A stretch of DNA of 64,000 nt from Celeribacter litoreus (lineage in GTDB: Bacteria; Pseudomonadota; Alphaproteobacteria; Rhodobacterales; Rhodobacteraceae), in the NCBI RefSeq assembly GCF_020165855.1, contig NZ_JAIUFY010000013.1, positions 186,001 through 250,000 on the forward strand, given 5' to 3'. The notes beneath the pieces were generated by a model. It ran no database searches. It saw nothing but the letters and a program-made list of their open reading frames with translations, and was not told the DNA's origin. Each line of letters begins with the position of its first letter. Within the stretch, counting starts at the first letter, position 1. Below, piece after piece: positions 1 to 9,299 of the stretch. A program made the position numbers and the translations under genes.

Positions 1-33
1 GGTGATTTCTCGGAGGCGCGACAGAAAATCCAT
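1..33 (-). CDS. possible start of a gene running off the left edge
   Basis: On the minus strand an ATG at 33-31 opens a frame of 11 codons (MDFLSRLREIT) that is still open at the window edge. It is preceded at good distance by an AAGGA ribosome-binding site. It lies downstream of hemN in the same direction, beyond a strong hairpin. Too little is present to name a product, and it may not be a real gene. Confidence 0.35.
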   Translation of the reverse strand, partial: MDFLSRLREIT

Positions 34-95
34 GGGAGGTCCTTGTTCGATGGGCAATGAGGGTGTCGGGTAATTTTCCATGAATGGCAAGCCGC

Positions 96-130
96 AATAA
101 TAAGTCGCCCCGCGCGATAGGCGCGGGGCG
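96..130 (-). terminator. probable terminator of hemN
   Basis: A perfect 10-bp GC-rich stem (106-115 pairing with 121-130, loop GATAG) lies just past the hemN stop. Read on the minus strand it is followed by a U/A-rich stretch (ACTTATTATT), as expected of an intrinsic terminator, although the U-run is interrupted. Confidence 0.6.
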
Positions 131-173
131 TGTACCCGGGGGGGTAAACGGGTCCGTCCGGCGTGCGGGCGGG

Positions 174-1529
174 TTACACAGCAGAAGAGTGCTGTGCTTG
201 TGTCATGTCATAGGCGTCGAAGTGGCGTGCGATCATGCGTGTCAGCGGCTTTGCCTCTTCGCGGATCACGATGCGTTCCGACGAGATGTCGAGCATGTCG
301 GGGAACGCAGCCTGCGCTTCAGTCGCGAAGGCGTCGAAGGCCTCTTGCGAGAGATCAAAGCGTTCCGCCAGTTCGTCGGCTTCGACGCGGAAGTCGCACA
401 TCAGGGCTTCGATAATCCGGCCACGCAGATGGTCCTCTTCGGTGAACACGTGCCCTTTCGCAATCGGGAGCTTTCCGGCGCGGACTGCGGCCTGATATTT
501 GGACGTAGACGGCTCGTTCTGCGCAAAACCCTGCGGGTATTTCGCAATCGAGGAGGCACCGATGCCAACCATCGTCTGGCATTTGTCGTCGGTGTAGCCT
601 TGGAAGTTGCGGCGCAGCTTCCCGGTGCGCAAGGCGACCTCAAGCCCGTCCCCCTTTTTGGCGAAGTGGTCGATGCCGATCTCGACGTAGTCGTCCCAGA
701 CAAAGAGATCCCGCGCGACGTTGAACAGTTCGAGGCGCTCTTCCGGTGTCGGGAGTTCGTCCGTCGGGATCATGTTCTGACGACGCGCCATCCAAGGGAC
801 GTGCGCATAGCCGAACAGGGCCACACGGTCGGGAGACAGCGACAGGAGTTTCTGCACGCTCTCGGAAATCTTTTCGACGCTTTGACCCGGCAGCCCATAA
901 AGGATGTCGGCGTTCAAGGAGCGGATACCGCGCGCGCGCAGACCTTCGACAGCGGCGAGCGTTGTCTCGTAGGATTGGATGCGGCCAATGGTTTCCTGAA
1001 TTTTTGGGTCGAAGTCCTGAACGCCGATCGAAGCGCGGTTCATTCCGGCCTCAGCCAGCGCATCGAGACGCGCATCGTCGATTTCGTTCGGATCGATTTC
1101 GACGGAGAATTCGTAATTGCCGGAGAACGGCGCAACGTCTGCAATCGCGGCGGACAGATCGCGGATCATACCGGCTTCCAAAAGGGTCGGCGTCCCGCCA
1201 CCCCAGTGCAAATGCCCGATTTCAATTCCCTCGGGGAGTTGCGTTTTTACGAGCTTTAATTCCGCCTTCAGGGTTTCGACATATGCTGCAACAGGGTCCG
1301 CTGTTGTCGTGCCTTGAGTCCGGCACGCGCAAAACCAACACAGGCGTCGGCAGAACGGGACGTGCACATATAGAGAGATCGGCTGCGACACGTTGAGGTA
1401 ATTCAGCCAATTCTGCACAGCAGTCTCATCGACGGCATTATTGAAGTGCGGTGCCGTCGGGTAACTTGTGTATCTGGGGACACGAGCATCAAAAAGCCCG
1501 AGCTTGCGGAGTTGCGTGTGTTTGTTCAT
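174..1529 (-). CDS. hemN: oxygen-independent coproporphyrinogen III oxidase
   Basis: This radical-SAM enzyme decarboxylates coproporphyrinogen III to protoporphyrinogen IX without oxygen, supplying haem under microaerobic conditions. The 451-residue protein carries the HemN cluster motif CxxxCxxC at C60, C64 and C67, followed by a further Cys, then the SAM-binding GGGTPT segment and the usual C-terminal HemN domain. A longer frame starts at 1565, but that ATG is part of an FNR box, so I chose the internal start at 1529. It is divergent from fnrL and shares the 66-bp spacer. Control by FnrL is likely, since hemN and the cbb3 genes are known FnrL targets in Rhodobacter. Confidence 0.93.
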   Translation of the reverse strand: MNKHTQLRKLGLFDARVPRYTSYPTAPHFNNAVDETAVQNWLNYLNVSQPISLYVHVPFCRRLCWFCACRTQGTTTADPVAAYVETLKAELKLVKTQLPEGIEIGHLHWGGGTPTLLEAGMIRDLSAAIADVAPFSGNYEFSVEIDPNEIDDARLDALAEAGMNRASIGVQDFDPKIQETIGRIQSYETTLAAVEGLRARGIRSLNADILYGLPGQSVEKISESVQKLLSLSPDRVALFGYAHVPWMARRQNMIPTDELPTPEERLELFNVARDLFVWDDYVEIGIDHFAKKGDGLEVALRTGKLRRNFQGYTDDKCQTMVGIGASSIAKYPQGFAQNEPSTSKYQAAVRAGKLPIAKGHVFTEEDHLRGRIIEALMCDFRVEADELAERFDLSQEAFDAFATEAQAAFPDMLDISSERIVIREEAKPLTRMIARHFDAYDMTQAQHSSAV

Positions 1530-1564
1530 AGCGTTACGCTCTAGCGAACCAATGGTCTGGTGCA

Positions 1565-1578
1565 TTGACCCAGATCAA
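1565..1578. promoter_or_regulatory. FNR box between hemN and fnrL
   Basis: TTGACCCAGATCAA matches the FNR/FnrL consensus TTGAY-N4-RTCAA fully. It is centred 42 bp from the chosen hemN start and about 24 bp from the fnrL start. It could activate hemN, and it sits where it may repress fnrL itself. Confidence 0.85.
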
Positions 1579-1595
1579 GAAAAGCGAGCACGCGC

Positions 1596-2336
1596 ATGAA
1601 CGGTATTGTTTTCGATCATAAAGAATGTGGGTCCTGTCCGATTCGACATCGCGCAGTTTGTGCGCGCTGTGACGCAGATGAACTCGAAGAACTCGATTCT
1701 ATTAAATACTACCGTTCTTACGAAGCCGGTCAGCCGATCGTATGGTCGGGAGATCGCATGGATTTTGTCGCCTCGGTTGTAACCGGCGTGGCCTCTCTCA
1801 GCCAAGCGATGGAAGATGGACGGACGCAGATGGTCGGTCTGCTGTTGCCATCCGATTTTCTGGGTCGTCCGGGACGTGATGCGGCGCCTTACGATGTGGT
1901 TGCCGTGTCGAACCTGACGCTCTGCTGTTTCCGCAGAAAACCGTTCGAACAGATGATGATCCGCACGCCGCACATCGGTCAGCGACTTCTCGAGATGACA
2001 TTGGACGAGCTCGACGCTGCGCGGGAGTGGATGCTGATTCTCGGTCGCAAAACTGCACGGGAAAAGATTGCGTCGCTGATGGCGATTATCGCGCGTCGAG
2101 ATGCGTCGCTGGCGTTGTCCAGTGCAGAGGACGGGATGTCCTTCGAATTGCCGCTGACCCGTGAAGCGATGGCTGACTATCTTGGTCTCACCCTCGAAAC
2201 CGTGTCGCGTCAGATTTCCGCGCTCAAACGCGATGGAATCATTACCCTCGAGGGCAAACGCCACGTGATCATTCCCGACTTCGACCGTCTTCAGATCGAA
2301 ACCGGCGATGATATGGACGGCGGCTTGATGATCTGA
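1596..2336 (+). CDS. fnrL: anaerobic regulator FnrL (Crp/Fnr family)
   Basis: This oxygen-labile [4Fe-4S] transcription factor activates genes for microaerobic and anaerobic life. The 246-residue protein has an N-terminal cysteine cluster (C11, C14, C22, C25) with a further Cys pair at 110-111, a cyclic-nucleotide-type beta-roll, a dimerisation helix and a C-terminal winged helix. Its recognition segment ETVSRQISAL has the E..SR residues that read TTGAT half-sites. It is divergent from hemN, and four matching operators lie within 6 kb. The FNR box just upstream suggests autoregulation. Confidence 0.93.
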   Translation: MNGIVFDHKECGSCPIRHRAVCARCDADELEELDSIKYYRSYEAGQPIVWSGDRMDFVASVVTGVASLSQAMEDGRTQMVGLLLPSDFLGRPGRDAAPYDVVAVSNLTLCCFRRKPFEQMMIRTPHIGQRLLEMTLDELDAAREWMLILGRKTAREKIASLMAIIARRDASLALSSAEDGMSFELPLTREAMADYLGLTLETVSRQISALKRDGIITLEGKRHVIIPDFDRLQIETGDDMDGGLMI

Positions 2337-2381
2337 TTTTCGATCAGAAAGATTCGTTCTATCAAATGCTTGAAATGAAAA

Positions 2382-2419
2382 CCGCCCCGGAAACCTAGGT
2401 TTCGCGGGGCGATTCTTTT
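2382..2419. terminator. bidirectional terminator between fnrL and usp
   Basis: A long inverted repeat (CGCCCCG + GAAACC arms, centred near 2396) is followed by TTCTTTT on the plus strand and by TTTTCATTT on the minus strand. It can therefore end both fnrL and the convergent stress-protein gene. Confidence 0.75.
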
Positions 2420-2443
2420 CGTAAAGCTCGGATGTTTCCGGAC

Positions 2444-3283
2444 TTAGTGGGCCATCAGCACCGGAATCTCAGCGAGTTCGAGCATGTGGCGTGTTGCGCC
2501 GCCAAGGATCGATTCGCGGAAGCGCGAGTGACCGTAGGCACCCATCACGAGCAGGTCTGCATCTTTGTCGCGAATCTGGCGGCACAGCACGTCGGAGACA
2601 CGCGGCATGGTTTTCGCGAGGACAGATACCTCTGCACGAACGCCGTGACGAACGAGCATCTGGCAAAGCGAGCCACCTGGATCGGAGCGATCCGGGCCAT
2701 GTTGCGGCGGATCAATGATGGTGATGTCGACGAGATCAGCCTTTTGCATGATCGGGAGGCCGGAGCGCACGGCACCAAGAGCTTCTGCGCTCTCGTTCCA
2801 TGCCACGACGACTCGATCAATTTTCTCTGGGACGTCTGCGGTGTCTGGCACAACGAGCACAGGCACGTGACCGGAGAAGAGCGCGGCTTCAAGAATCTCT
2901 TCATGTTCGTGACCACGGCCCGGACCATACGGACGCGGGAGCACGACCACATCAGAGAAGCGCAGGAAATGTGCGAGCTGCGGGGTCAGGCCGGCCATTT
3001 GTGCCGTGATCGGGTTGGTGACCCAGGAAATTTCTTCCGCCTTGAGATAGTCAGAGACTTCTTCCTCGATTTTGCGGCTGTCCTGCTGGGCCTGTTGCAG
3101 GTTGTCCTGCAGGGCCATGGCATTGGTGCCGGCATAATAGAAGCCGGGTTGGGTGCGGTCGAGGCCGAGGCAGATCACATCGAGATGCCCCTCTTCGCGA
3201 CGGGCAAGAGAAACCGCCGCATCAAGCGCGTGACGGTCTGCCTCCATGTTGCACATGATGGTTGTGATGGTTTTGAAGGGCAT
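2444..3283 (-). CDS. universal stress protein, tandem UspA domains
   Basis: This is a cytoplasmic stress protein of the two-domain UspA kind (279 residues). The second half ends with the ATP-binding signature G-x2-G-x9-G-[ST] (GAYGHSRFRES then GGATR). The first half is a diverged Usp fold without a clear nucleotide motif. The start at 3283 (MPFKTI) was preferred to 3295 because the family begins this way. Its promoter region carries an FNR box at 3348-3361, and it sits between fnrL and ccoN. It is therefore probably a microaerobic-induced stress protein; its ligand is unknown. Confidence 0.85.
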   Translation of the reverse strand: MPFKTITTIMCNMEADRHALDAAVSLARREEGHLDVICLGLDRTQPGFYYAGTNAMALQDNLQQAQQDSRKIEEEVSDYLKAEEISWVTNPITAQMAGLTPQLAHFLRFSDVVVLPRPYGPGRGHEHEEILEAALFSGHVPVLVVPDTADVPEKIDRVVVAWNESAEALGAVRSGLPIMQKADLVDITIIDPPQHGPDRSDPGGSLCQMLVRHGVRAEVSVLAKTMPRVSDVLCRQIRDKDADLLVMGAYGHSRFRESILGGATRHMLELAEIPVLMAH

Positions 3284-3347
3284 TGTCGCCTCCATTGGGC
3301 AGTGTCAATTACGACTTAGACTGTGCGCCTCCACCAAAAGAAGCGCT

Positions 3348-3361
3348 TTGACCAAGATCAA
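3348..3361. promoter_or_regulatory. FNR box upstream of the usp gene
   Basis: TTGACCAAGATCAA is a full consensus match. Its centre is about 71 bp from the usp start, which fits a class II activator position with a leader of about 30 nt. Confidence 0.8.
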
Positions 3362-3527
3362 CAAAATCGACCAGCCGCGACATAACGCCCTCGGGTTCAT
3401 CAAAATTTAACTTTGTATAAGCGGTTTCAGGACGCAAAGTGTCCGAGCGAACAGGAAGTGGCGGGTTATCCGTGAAAATTTATGAAAATCGGAAATCTGC
3501 GCTCGAATTTTCGTTATCTGGCGCGTT

Positions 3528-3541
3528 TTGACTCAGATCAA
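3528..3541. promoter_or_regulatory. FNR box upstream of ccoNOQP
   Basis: TTGACTCAGATCAA is a full consensus match, centred 112 bp upstream of the ccoN ATG. The rest of the 363-bp divergent region (3284-3646) is AT-richer and holds no gene that I can support. Confidence 0.85.
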
Positions 3542-3646
3542 TGCTGGTCACAGAGATGTGAGACAAACGACAAAGTGTCGAAACCCGTGGGTCGAATGCG
3601 GGACGACTATGCCCTGACAGAGGGCGAATGAACGAAGGGACGCAAC

Positions 3647-5242
3647 ATGTGGAACTACATTAAGCTGGCAGTGCTCGGGATCGCCGTGGTCCTGTTCGGC
3701 CTTGCCGCAAACTACGGGCGCGATTTTGGATACCAAGTCCATGCGCTCATTTTCATGGCCGCTTCGGCCATCACATTTATCTATACCCTGCGCACCATGG
3801 GCGACGTCAAACCGGCTCCGACCGGCTATCTTGACGGTGTTGTCCGCGCGGGCGTAATCGCAACTGCCGGCTGGGGCGTTGTGGGCTTCCTCGCAGGGAC
3901 GTTCATTGCCTTTCAGCTGGCGTTCCCGCAGTTGAACTTCGAGTTCCTGCAAGGCTACGGCAACTTCGGTCGCCTGCGCCCGCTGCACACCTCTGCGGTG
4001 ATTTTCGCATTCGGCGGCAACGCCCTGATCGCTTCCTCCTTCTACGTCGTGCAGCGGACCTCTGCAGCGCGTCTTTGGGGCGGCAATCTCGGTTGGTTCG
4101 TCTTCTGGGGCTACAACCTCTTCATCGTGCTGGCCGCGACCGGTTACCTGCTGGGTGTGACCCAATCCAAAGAATACGCTGAGCCCGAGTGGTACATCGA
4201 CCTTTGGCTGACCATCGTTTGGGTTGCATACCTGATGGCCTTTATGGGGACGATCTTCACCCGTAAAGAAAAGCACATCTATGTGGCCAACTGGTTCTAC
4301 CTGTCGTTCATCATCACGATCGCGATGCTGCACATCGTGAACAACCTCGCAGTTCCGGTGTCCATCCTCGGGTCCCGTTCGGTTCAGGTGATGTCCGGCG
4401 TGCAGGATGCCATGACGCAGTGGTGGTACGGCCACAACGCTGTGGGCTTCTTCCTGACCGCAGGTTTCCTTGGCATGATGTACTACTTCGTGCCGAAACA
4501 GGCTGAGCGTCCGGTCTTCTCCTACAAGCTGTCGATCATCCACTTCTGGGCTCTGATCTTCCTGTACATCTGGGCTGGCCCGCACCACCTGCATTACACT
4601 GCGCTTCCTGACTGGGCATCGACCCTCGGCATGGTGTTCTCCGTGATCCTGTGGATGCCGTCCTGGGGTGGTATGATCAACGGTCTGATGACGCTGTCCG
4701 GTGCTTGGGACAAACTGCGCACTGACCCTGTCATTCGTATGATGGTGATCTCAATCGGCTTCTACGGCATGTCCACCTTTGAAGGTCCGATGATGTCCAT
4801 CCGCGCAGTGAACTCCCTGTCTCACTACACTGACTGGACAATTGGCCACGTGCACTCCGGTGCTCTCGGCTGGAACGGCATGATCACCTTCGGTGCTCTC
4901 TACTTCCTCGTGCCGCGTCTGTGGAACCGTGAGCGTCTCTACTCGCTCAGCCTCGTGTCCTGGCACTTCTGGCTCGCCACCATCGGCATCGTGCTCTACG
5001 CAGCGTCGATGTGGGTGACGGGTATCATGGAAGGCCTGATGTGGCGCGAAGTTGATAGCCAAGGCTTCCTCGTGAACGCTTTCGCTGACACCGTTTCCGC
5101 GAAATTCCCGATGTACGTGCTGCGTGCTTTCGGCGGGGTTCTGTTCCTCACCGGCTCCCTCATCATGTGCTATAACCTCATCATGACCGTGCGTCGCAGC
5201 CCCGTGAAAGCGGACGAAGCTGCTGCCGTGCCGGCAGAATAA
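3647..5242 (+). CDS. ccoN: cbb3-type cytochrome c oxidase subunit I
   Basis: This is the catalytic subunit of the high-affinity proton-pumping oxidase, carrying haem b and the haem b3-CuB centre in the inner membrane. The 531-residue protein is rich in membrane segments. It has the expected histidines: the early [25 protein letters not shown] with the Y-H pair, GPHHLHY for CuB, and [12 protein letters not shown] for the haems. Length and motifs match CcoN. It is the first gene of ccoNOQP, with ccoO 15 bp downstream, and an FNR box lies upstream. Two long minus-strand frames across it are codon shadows. Confidence 0.97.
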   Translation: MWNYIKLAVLGIAVVLFGLAANYGRDFGYQVHALIFMAASAITFIYTLRTMGDVKPAPTGYLDGVVRAGVIATAGWGVVGFLAGTFIAFQLAFPQLNFEFLQGYGNFGRLRPLHTSAVIFAFGGNALIASSFYVVQRTSAARLWGGNLGWFVFWGYNLFIVLAATGYLLGVTQSKEYAEPEWYIDLWLTIVWVAYLMAFMGTIFTRKEKHIYVANWFYLSFIITIAMLHIVNNLAVPVSILGSRSVQVMSGVQDAMTQWWYGHNAVGFFLTAGFLGMMYYFVPKQAERPVFSYKLSIIHFWALIFLYIWAGPHHLHYTALPDWASTLGMVFSVILWMPSWGGMINGLMTLSGAWDKLRTDPVIRMMVISIGFYGMSTFEGPMMSIRAVNSLSHYTDWTIGHVHSGALGWNGMITFGALYFLVPRLWNRERLYSLSLVSWHFWLATIGIVLYAASMWVTGIMEGLMWREVDSQGFLVNAFADTVSAKFPMYVLRAFGGVLFLTGSLIMCYNLIMTVRRSPVKADEAAAVPAE

Positions 5243-5257
5243 GGGAGGGTTTGAAGA

Positions 5258-5989
5258 ATGGGCCTTCTTGATAAGCATAAGATTCTTGAAACCAACGGCA
5301 CACTTCTCATGGTCGGCGCCCTTCTGGTCGTCACCGTGGGCGGGATCGTGGAAATCGCTCCTCTGTTCTATCTCGAGAACACCATCGAGGATGTAGAGGG
5401 CGTGCGCCCCTACTCCCCGCTGGAGTTGACGGGTCGGGAAATCTACATCCGCGAGGGCTGCTACGTCTGCCACTCGCAGATGATCCGCCCGATGCGTGAC
5501 GAGGTGGAGCGCTACGGTCACTACTCTCTGGCAGCGGAGTCGAAATACGACCACCCGTTCCAGTGGGGGTCCAAACGGACTGGTCCTGACCTTGCCCGTG
5601 TTGGCGGACGTTACTCCGACGCATGGCATGTGGACCACCTGACCAACCCGCAGTCCGTTGTGCCTGAATCCGTGATGCCGAAATACGGCTTCCTCGCGGA
5701 CCGTTACATCGAGCCTGAATACATTCAGGACCTGATGAAGACCCACCGCATCGTTGGGGTGCCTTACACCGACGAACAGATCGAAATGGCCCAGGAAGAT
5801 TTCATGGCCCAAGCCGATCCGTGGGGTGACTACGACGTCGATGCAGTCGTCGAACGTTACCCGGGTGCTGTGGTGTCGAATTTCGACGGTCAGGACGGAA
5901 TCACGGAGATGGATGCCCTCATCGCTTACATGCAGATGCTTGGCACCTTGGTCGATTTCTCGACCTTCACTCCGGATGCCTCCCGGTAA
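5258..5989 (+). CDS. ccoO: cbb3-type oxidase monohaem subunit II
   Basis: This membrane-anchored monohaem cytochrome c passes electrons from CcoP toward CcoN. The 243-residue protein has one N-terminal membrane anchor (about residues 15-35), the single haem motif CYVCH followed by SQMIRP, and a Met-containing segment (VMPKYGF) for the axial ligand. Its length is typical. It is separated from ccoN by 15 bp with its own AGGG ribosome-binding site. Confidence 0.96.
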   Translation: MGLLDKHKILETNGTLLMVGALLVVTVGGIVEIAPLFYLENTIEDVEGVRPYSPLELTGREIYIREGCYVCHSQMIRPMRDEVERYGHYSLAAESKYDHPFQWGSKRTGPDLARVGGRYSDAWHVDHLTNPQSVVPESVMPKYGFLADRYIEPEYIQDLMKTHRIVGVPYTDEQIEMAQEDFMAQADPWGDYDVDAVVERYPGAVVSNFDGQDGITEMDALIAYMQMLGTLVDFSTFTPDASR

Positions 5990-6001
5990 GGAGCTGATGT
6001 G

Positions 6002-6187
6002 ATGGATATCGACTATCACATTCTCCGCGAATTTGCCGATAGCTGGGTGCTCTTGGCCATGTTCGTATTCTTCGTTGGCGTGGTGATCTGGGCGTTCCGC
6101 CCGGGTTCCCGCTCGGAGCATCGCGACACGGCAGACATCGTCTTCCGGCATGAAGATAAACCCGCCGAAAAGGAGGCGAGGACATGA
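6002..6187 (+). CDS. ccoQ: cbb3-type oxidase small subunit
   Basis: This small single-span membrane protein (61 residues) stabilises the cbb3 complex. It has one hydrophobic helix (about 16-34) followed by a charged cytoplasmic tail. An ATG at 6002 is preceded by AGGAG at good spacing; an in-frame GTG at 5999 is the alternative. The stop overlaps the ccoP start (ATGA). Confidence 0.9.
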   Translation: MDIDYHILREFADSWVLLAMFVFFVGVVIWAFRPGSRSEHRDTADIVFRHEDKPAEKEART

Positions 6188-7032
6188 GTAAGAAAGAAGT
6201 GGAAACGACAGGCCACTCGTGGGACGGGATTGAAGAGTATAACAATCCGCTCCCGAAGTGGTGGCTCTATACCTTCTACGTTTGTATCGTTTGGGGTGTT
6301 CTCTACACGATCGCGTTCCCGGCTTGGCCGCTCGTAAAAGGCGCGACCGAAGGTGTTCTGGGCTGGTCCACACGTGGACAGGTCGAAGAGAAAATTGCTT
6401 CGTTCGAGGAAATGAACGCTGCAGTGAACGCAGAGCTTGCTGCTGCCGACGTAACCGAGGTGATGCCAGAAACCGACGTTTACAACTACGGTGTAAACAT
6501 GGGCGCCGCTGTGTTCCGTGCGAACTGTTCGCAGTGCCACGGTTCCGGTGCGGCTGGCAACGTTGGCTACCCGAACCTGCTCGACAACGACTGGCTCTGG
6601 GGCGGCACCATCGACGAGATCGCCTACACCATCCAGCATGGTGTTCGGAACGAAACCGACGATGCGCGTTATTCTGAGATGCCGAAATTCGGTGCTGACG
6701 AACTCCTCGAAGCCGAACAGATTGATCAGGTCGTGGAATACGTCCTGCAAATCTCCGGTCAGGAATACGACGCGGCTCTCGCAACCGAAGGCGCCGTTGT
6801 TTTCGAAGAGAACTGTGCAGCCTGTCACGCCGAAGACGGAACCGGTGACATCTATCAGGGCGCTCCGAACCTGACCGATGTGATCTGGCTCTACGGTGGT
6901 GATCGCGAAACGCTCCACGAGACCGTTTACAACGCTCGCTTCGGCGTCATGCCGGCGTGGGGTCAGCGTCTGACCCAAGCTGAAGTAAACGCAGCCGCTC
7001 TCTACGTCCACTCTCTGGGTGGCGGCGAATAA
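6184..7032 (+). CDS. ccoP: cbb3-type oxidase dihaem subunit III
   Basis: This is the dihaem cytochrome c entry subunit of cbb3 oxidase. The 282-residue protein begins with a cytoplasmic stretch and a membrane anchor (about 25-50). It then has two class I haem c domains with CSQCH and CAACH motifs, and the methionine ligands are in EMPKFG and VMPAWG. It is the last gene of the operon, overlapping ccoQ by four bases and followed by hairpins. Confidence 0.96.
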   Translation: MSKKEVETTGHSWDGIEEYNNPLPKWWLYTFYVCIVWGVLYTIAFPAWPLVKGATEGVLGWSTRGQVEEKIASFEEMNAAVNAELAAADVTEVMPETDVYNYGVNMGAAVFRANCSQCHGSGAAGNVGYPNLLDNDWLWGGTIDEIAYTIQHGVRNETDDARYSEMPKFGADELLEAEQIDQVVEYVLQISGQEYDAALATEGAVVFEENCAACHAEDGTGDIYQGAPNLTDVIWLYGGDRETLHETVYNARFGVMPAWGQRLTQAEVNAAALYVHSLGGGE

Positions 7033-7124
7033 CATCCGAATCCGGGCTCACAAGGCCCGGGTTGCGGCACCGGCCCTTGATCCTGTTCGCGCGTTTCTTC
7101 GGGGTCGGTGCCAACAACTTTCAA

Positions 7125-7155
7125 ACACCGCGTCCAATCGGGCGCGGTGTTTTTT
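7125..7155 (+). terminator. terminator after ccoNOQP
   Basis: An 8-bp perfect stem (ACACCGCG with CGCGGTGT) is followed directly by a run of six T, which is a classic intrinsic terminator. A weaker hairpin without a T-run (CCGGGC / GCCCGG, 7042-7060) lies closer to ccoP. Confidence 0.85.
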
Positions 7156-7304
7156 GTGGGATGAAATCTCTCCCAATTGAGAGAATCGCACATCTCATCA
7201 GAGGTTTAGAAACGCACAAACGCTCCTCGAAACTGCCCCGAGGCAGGATGTCGCGTGGCTAAGGGGTTTTTTTAATGCATGTTTGTGCCCGGAGGCCAAA
7301 ATGC

Positions 7305-7318
7305 TTGATCCACATCAA
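7305..7318. promoter_or_regulatory. FNR box upstream of ccoGHIS
   Basis: TTGATCCACATCAA is a full FNR consensus match, centred about 71 bp upstream of the ccoG ATG. Between the ccoP terminator and this site (7156-7304) I see no gene. Confidence 0.85.
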
Positions 7319-7382
7319 GGCTCCGATCAGGCCTCCCGCCCATTAAGGTGCAAACGCGAACAGTGCGAAAAGGCAATGCTCC

Positions 7383-8828
7383 ATGAGCTCTACCGACAAC
7401 AATCCCGATACAAAACTCTATGCATCCCGGGAGCCGATCTTCCCGCGTCGGGTCAAAGGCAAATTCCGGAACCTGAAGTGGATCATCATGGCGATCACGC
7501 TGGGTATCTATTACCTTTCGCCGTGGATTCGCTGGGACCGTGGACCTGCATTGCCGGATCAGGCCATTCTCGTGGACCTCGCCAATCGCCGCTTCTTCTT
7601 CTTCTGGATCGAGATCTGGCCGCATGAATTCTACTTCATCGCGGGCTTGCTCATTATGGCGGGTCTCGGCCTCTTCCTGTTCACATCCGCTGCCGGACGC
7701 GTCTGGTGCGGCTATGCCTGTCCGCAAACCGTTTGGACGGACCTTTTCATTCTGGTTGAGCGCTGGATTGAGGGCGACCGCAACGCGCGCCTGCGCCTGC
7801 ATCGCCAGAAGAAAATGGACATGCGCAAATTCCGCCTGCGCGTGACGAAATACATTACGTGGATCCTGATCGGTCTGGCGACAGGTGGTGCTTGGGTTTT
7901 CTATTTTACTGATGCTCCGACGCTCCTTATCGACCTCGTGACCGGACATGCGCACCCGATTGCCTATCTCACGATGGGCATCCTGACCGCGACGACCGTT
8001 TTCTTTGGCGCTATCGCACGCGAACAGATTTGTATTTATGCCTGCCCGTGGCCGCGTATTCAGGCGGCGATGATGGACGAAGACACGCTCGTCGTCGGCT
8101 ACCGTCACTGGCGCGGCGAACCGCGCGGCAAGCACCGTAAGGGCGAAGGCGCGGACAAGCTCGGTGATTGTATTGACTGTATGGCCTGCGTGAACGTCTG
8201 CCCGATGGGCATCGACATCCGCGATGGTCAGCAGCTTGAGTGCATCACCTGTGCCCTTTGTATCGACGCATGTGACGAGATGATGGACAAGATCGGCAAG
8301 CCGCGCGGCCTGATCGATTACATGGCCCTCACCGATGAACCGCGCGAAATCGCAGGCGAAGAGCCGAAGCCGGTTTGGAAACACATCCTCCGCCCGCGCA
8401 CGATCCTTTACACGGTGCTGTGGTCTGCTGTGGGTATCGCTCTCGTCGTTGCACTCTTTGTTCGTTCGGACATCGACATGACCGTCGCGCCGGTTCGGAA
8501 CCCGACTTACGTGATGCAATCTGACGGGGCGATCCGGAACATTTACGACCTCCGTCTACGCAACAAACAGGGTGAAACACGTGAATTCCGTGTTAGCCTC
8601 ACAGGTGATAAAACGCTGATCGTGACGCTTCAGGACGCTGACAACGAGGCCGGTGATACGATTGCCGTAAACGCAGATGAAATGCGCATCGTGCGCGCCT
8701 ATGTTGAAGCTCCGGCTGGGTCCAAGGCGGCGACGTCTGACCGGACAGAGTTCACCTTCTGGGTGGAAGATGGCGTTGCGAATGAACGTGTCTCCGTTGA
8801 GACAGTGTTTAACGGAAGAGGACAGTAA
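7383..8828 (+). CDS. ccoG: cbb3 oxidase assembly iron-sulfur protein (RdxB/FixG)
   Basis: CcoG is a membrane polyferredoxin needed for copper handling during cbb3 assembly. The 481-residue protein has several membrane segments, the membrane-border cysteine motifs VWCGYACPQTVW and ACPWPR, and two [4Fe-4S] motifs (CIDCMACVNVCP, then CITCALCIDACD). A C-terminal immunoglobulin-like FixG domain follows. It is the first gene of ccoGHIS and is preceded by an FNR box. Confidence 0.95.
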   Translation: MSSTDNNPDTKLYASREPIFPRRVKGKFRNLKWIIMAITLGIYYLSPWIRWDRGPALPDQAILVDLANRRFFFFWIEIWPHEFYFIAGLLIMAGLGLFLFTSAAGRVWCGYACPQTVWTDLFILVERWIEGDRNARLRLHRQKKMDMRKFRLRVTKYITWILIGLATGGAWVFYFTDAPTLLIDLVTGHAHPIAYLTMGILTATTVFFGAIAREQICIYACPWPRIQAAMMDEDTLVVGYRHWRGEPRGKHRKGEGADKLGDCIDCMACVNVCPMGIDIRDGQQLECITCALCIDACDEMMDKIGKPRGLIDYMALTDEPREIAGEEPKPVWKHILRPRTILYTVLWSAVGIALVVALFVRSDIDMTVAPVRNPTYVMQSDGAIRNIYDLRLRNKQGETREFRVSLTGDKTLIVTLQDADNEAGDTIAVNADEMRIVRAYVEAPAGSKAATSDRTEFTFWVEDGVANERVSVETVFNGRGQ

Positions 8829-8831
8829 AAC

Positions 8832-9290
8832 ATGGCGCGCGAGATTACTGGCAAACACGTTCTGATCTGGACGGTGTCCGCCTTCGCAGTGATCATTGGG
8901 GTAAACGTCTTCATGGCTGTTCAGGCCGTGAAGACATTCCCGGGTCTGGAAACCGCCAACTCCTACGGGGTGTCGCAGACGTTCAACCGCGACAAAGAAG
9001 CCCAAGAGGCACTTGGTTGGGCCGTCGAGGCCATCGACGATCAGGAGAACCTCTACGTCTACATCCGTGATGAGGAAGGGAACCCAGTCGAAGTGGCGGA
9101 GATTTCTGGCACCCTCGGACGTGCGACCACTGTGGCGCAGGATCAGGATCCGGAATTCGTCTTCAACGGTGAGGCCTACGTCGCTCAAACTGGTGTTTTG
9201 GATGAAGGTAACTGGAACTTCCGTATGGTTGCTACGGCGCTCGATGGCACAGCCTTCAACCAACGCATCGTCATCCACGTCAAGCGATAG
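8832..9290 (+). CDS. ccoH: cbb3 oxidase assembly protein (FixH family)
   Basis: This 152-residue single-span membrane protein is needed for cbb3 assembly. Its N-terminal helix (about 12-32, with the VNVFMA segment) is followed by a periplasmic beta-rich FixH domain. It lies 3 bp after ccoG and 9 bp before ccoI, so it is co-transcribed. Confidence 0.92.
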   Translation: MAREITGKHVLIWTVSAFAVIIGVNVFMAVQAVKTFPGLETANSYGVSQTFNRDKEAQEALGWAVEAIDDQENLYVYIRDEEGNPVEVAEISGTLGRATTVAQDQDPEFVFNGEAYVAQTGVLDEGNWNFRMVATALDGTAFNQRIVIHVKR

Positions 9291-9299
9291 AGAGAGCTG

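Noticed and set aside
3548-4594. Long minus-strand open frame opposite ccoN
   Set aside because: It lies wholly antisense to a well-defined oxidase gene, has low-complexity His/Glu-rich composition typical of a codon shadow, and has no ribosome-binding site or known domain.
4751-6784. 677-codon minus-strand frame opposite ccoN, ccoO, ccoQ and ccoP
   Set aside because: Antisense to four certain genes. The length reflects high G+C codon bias; no recognisable domain.
7272-8519. 415-codon minus-strand frame opposite ccoG
   Set aside because: Antisense shadow of the polyferredoxin gene, running into the FNR-box promoter region.
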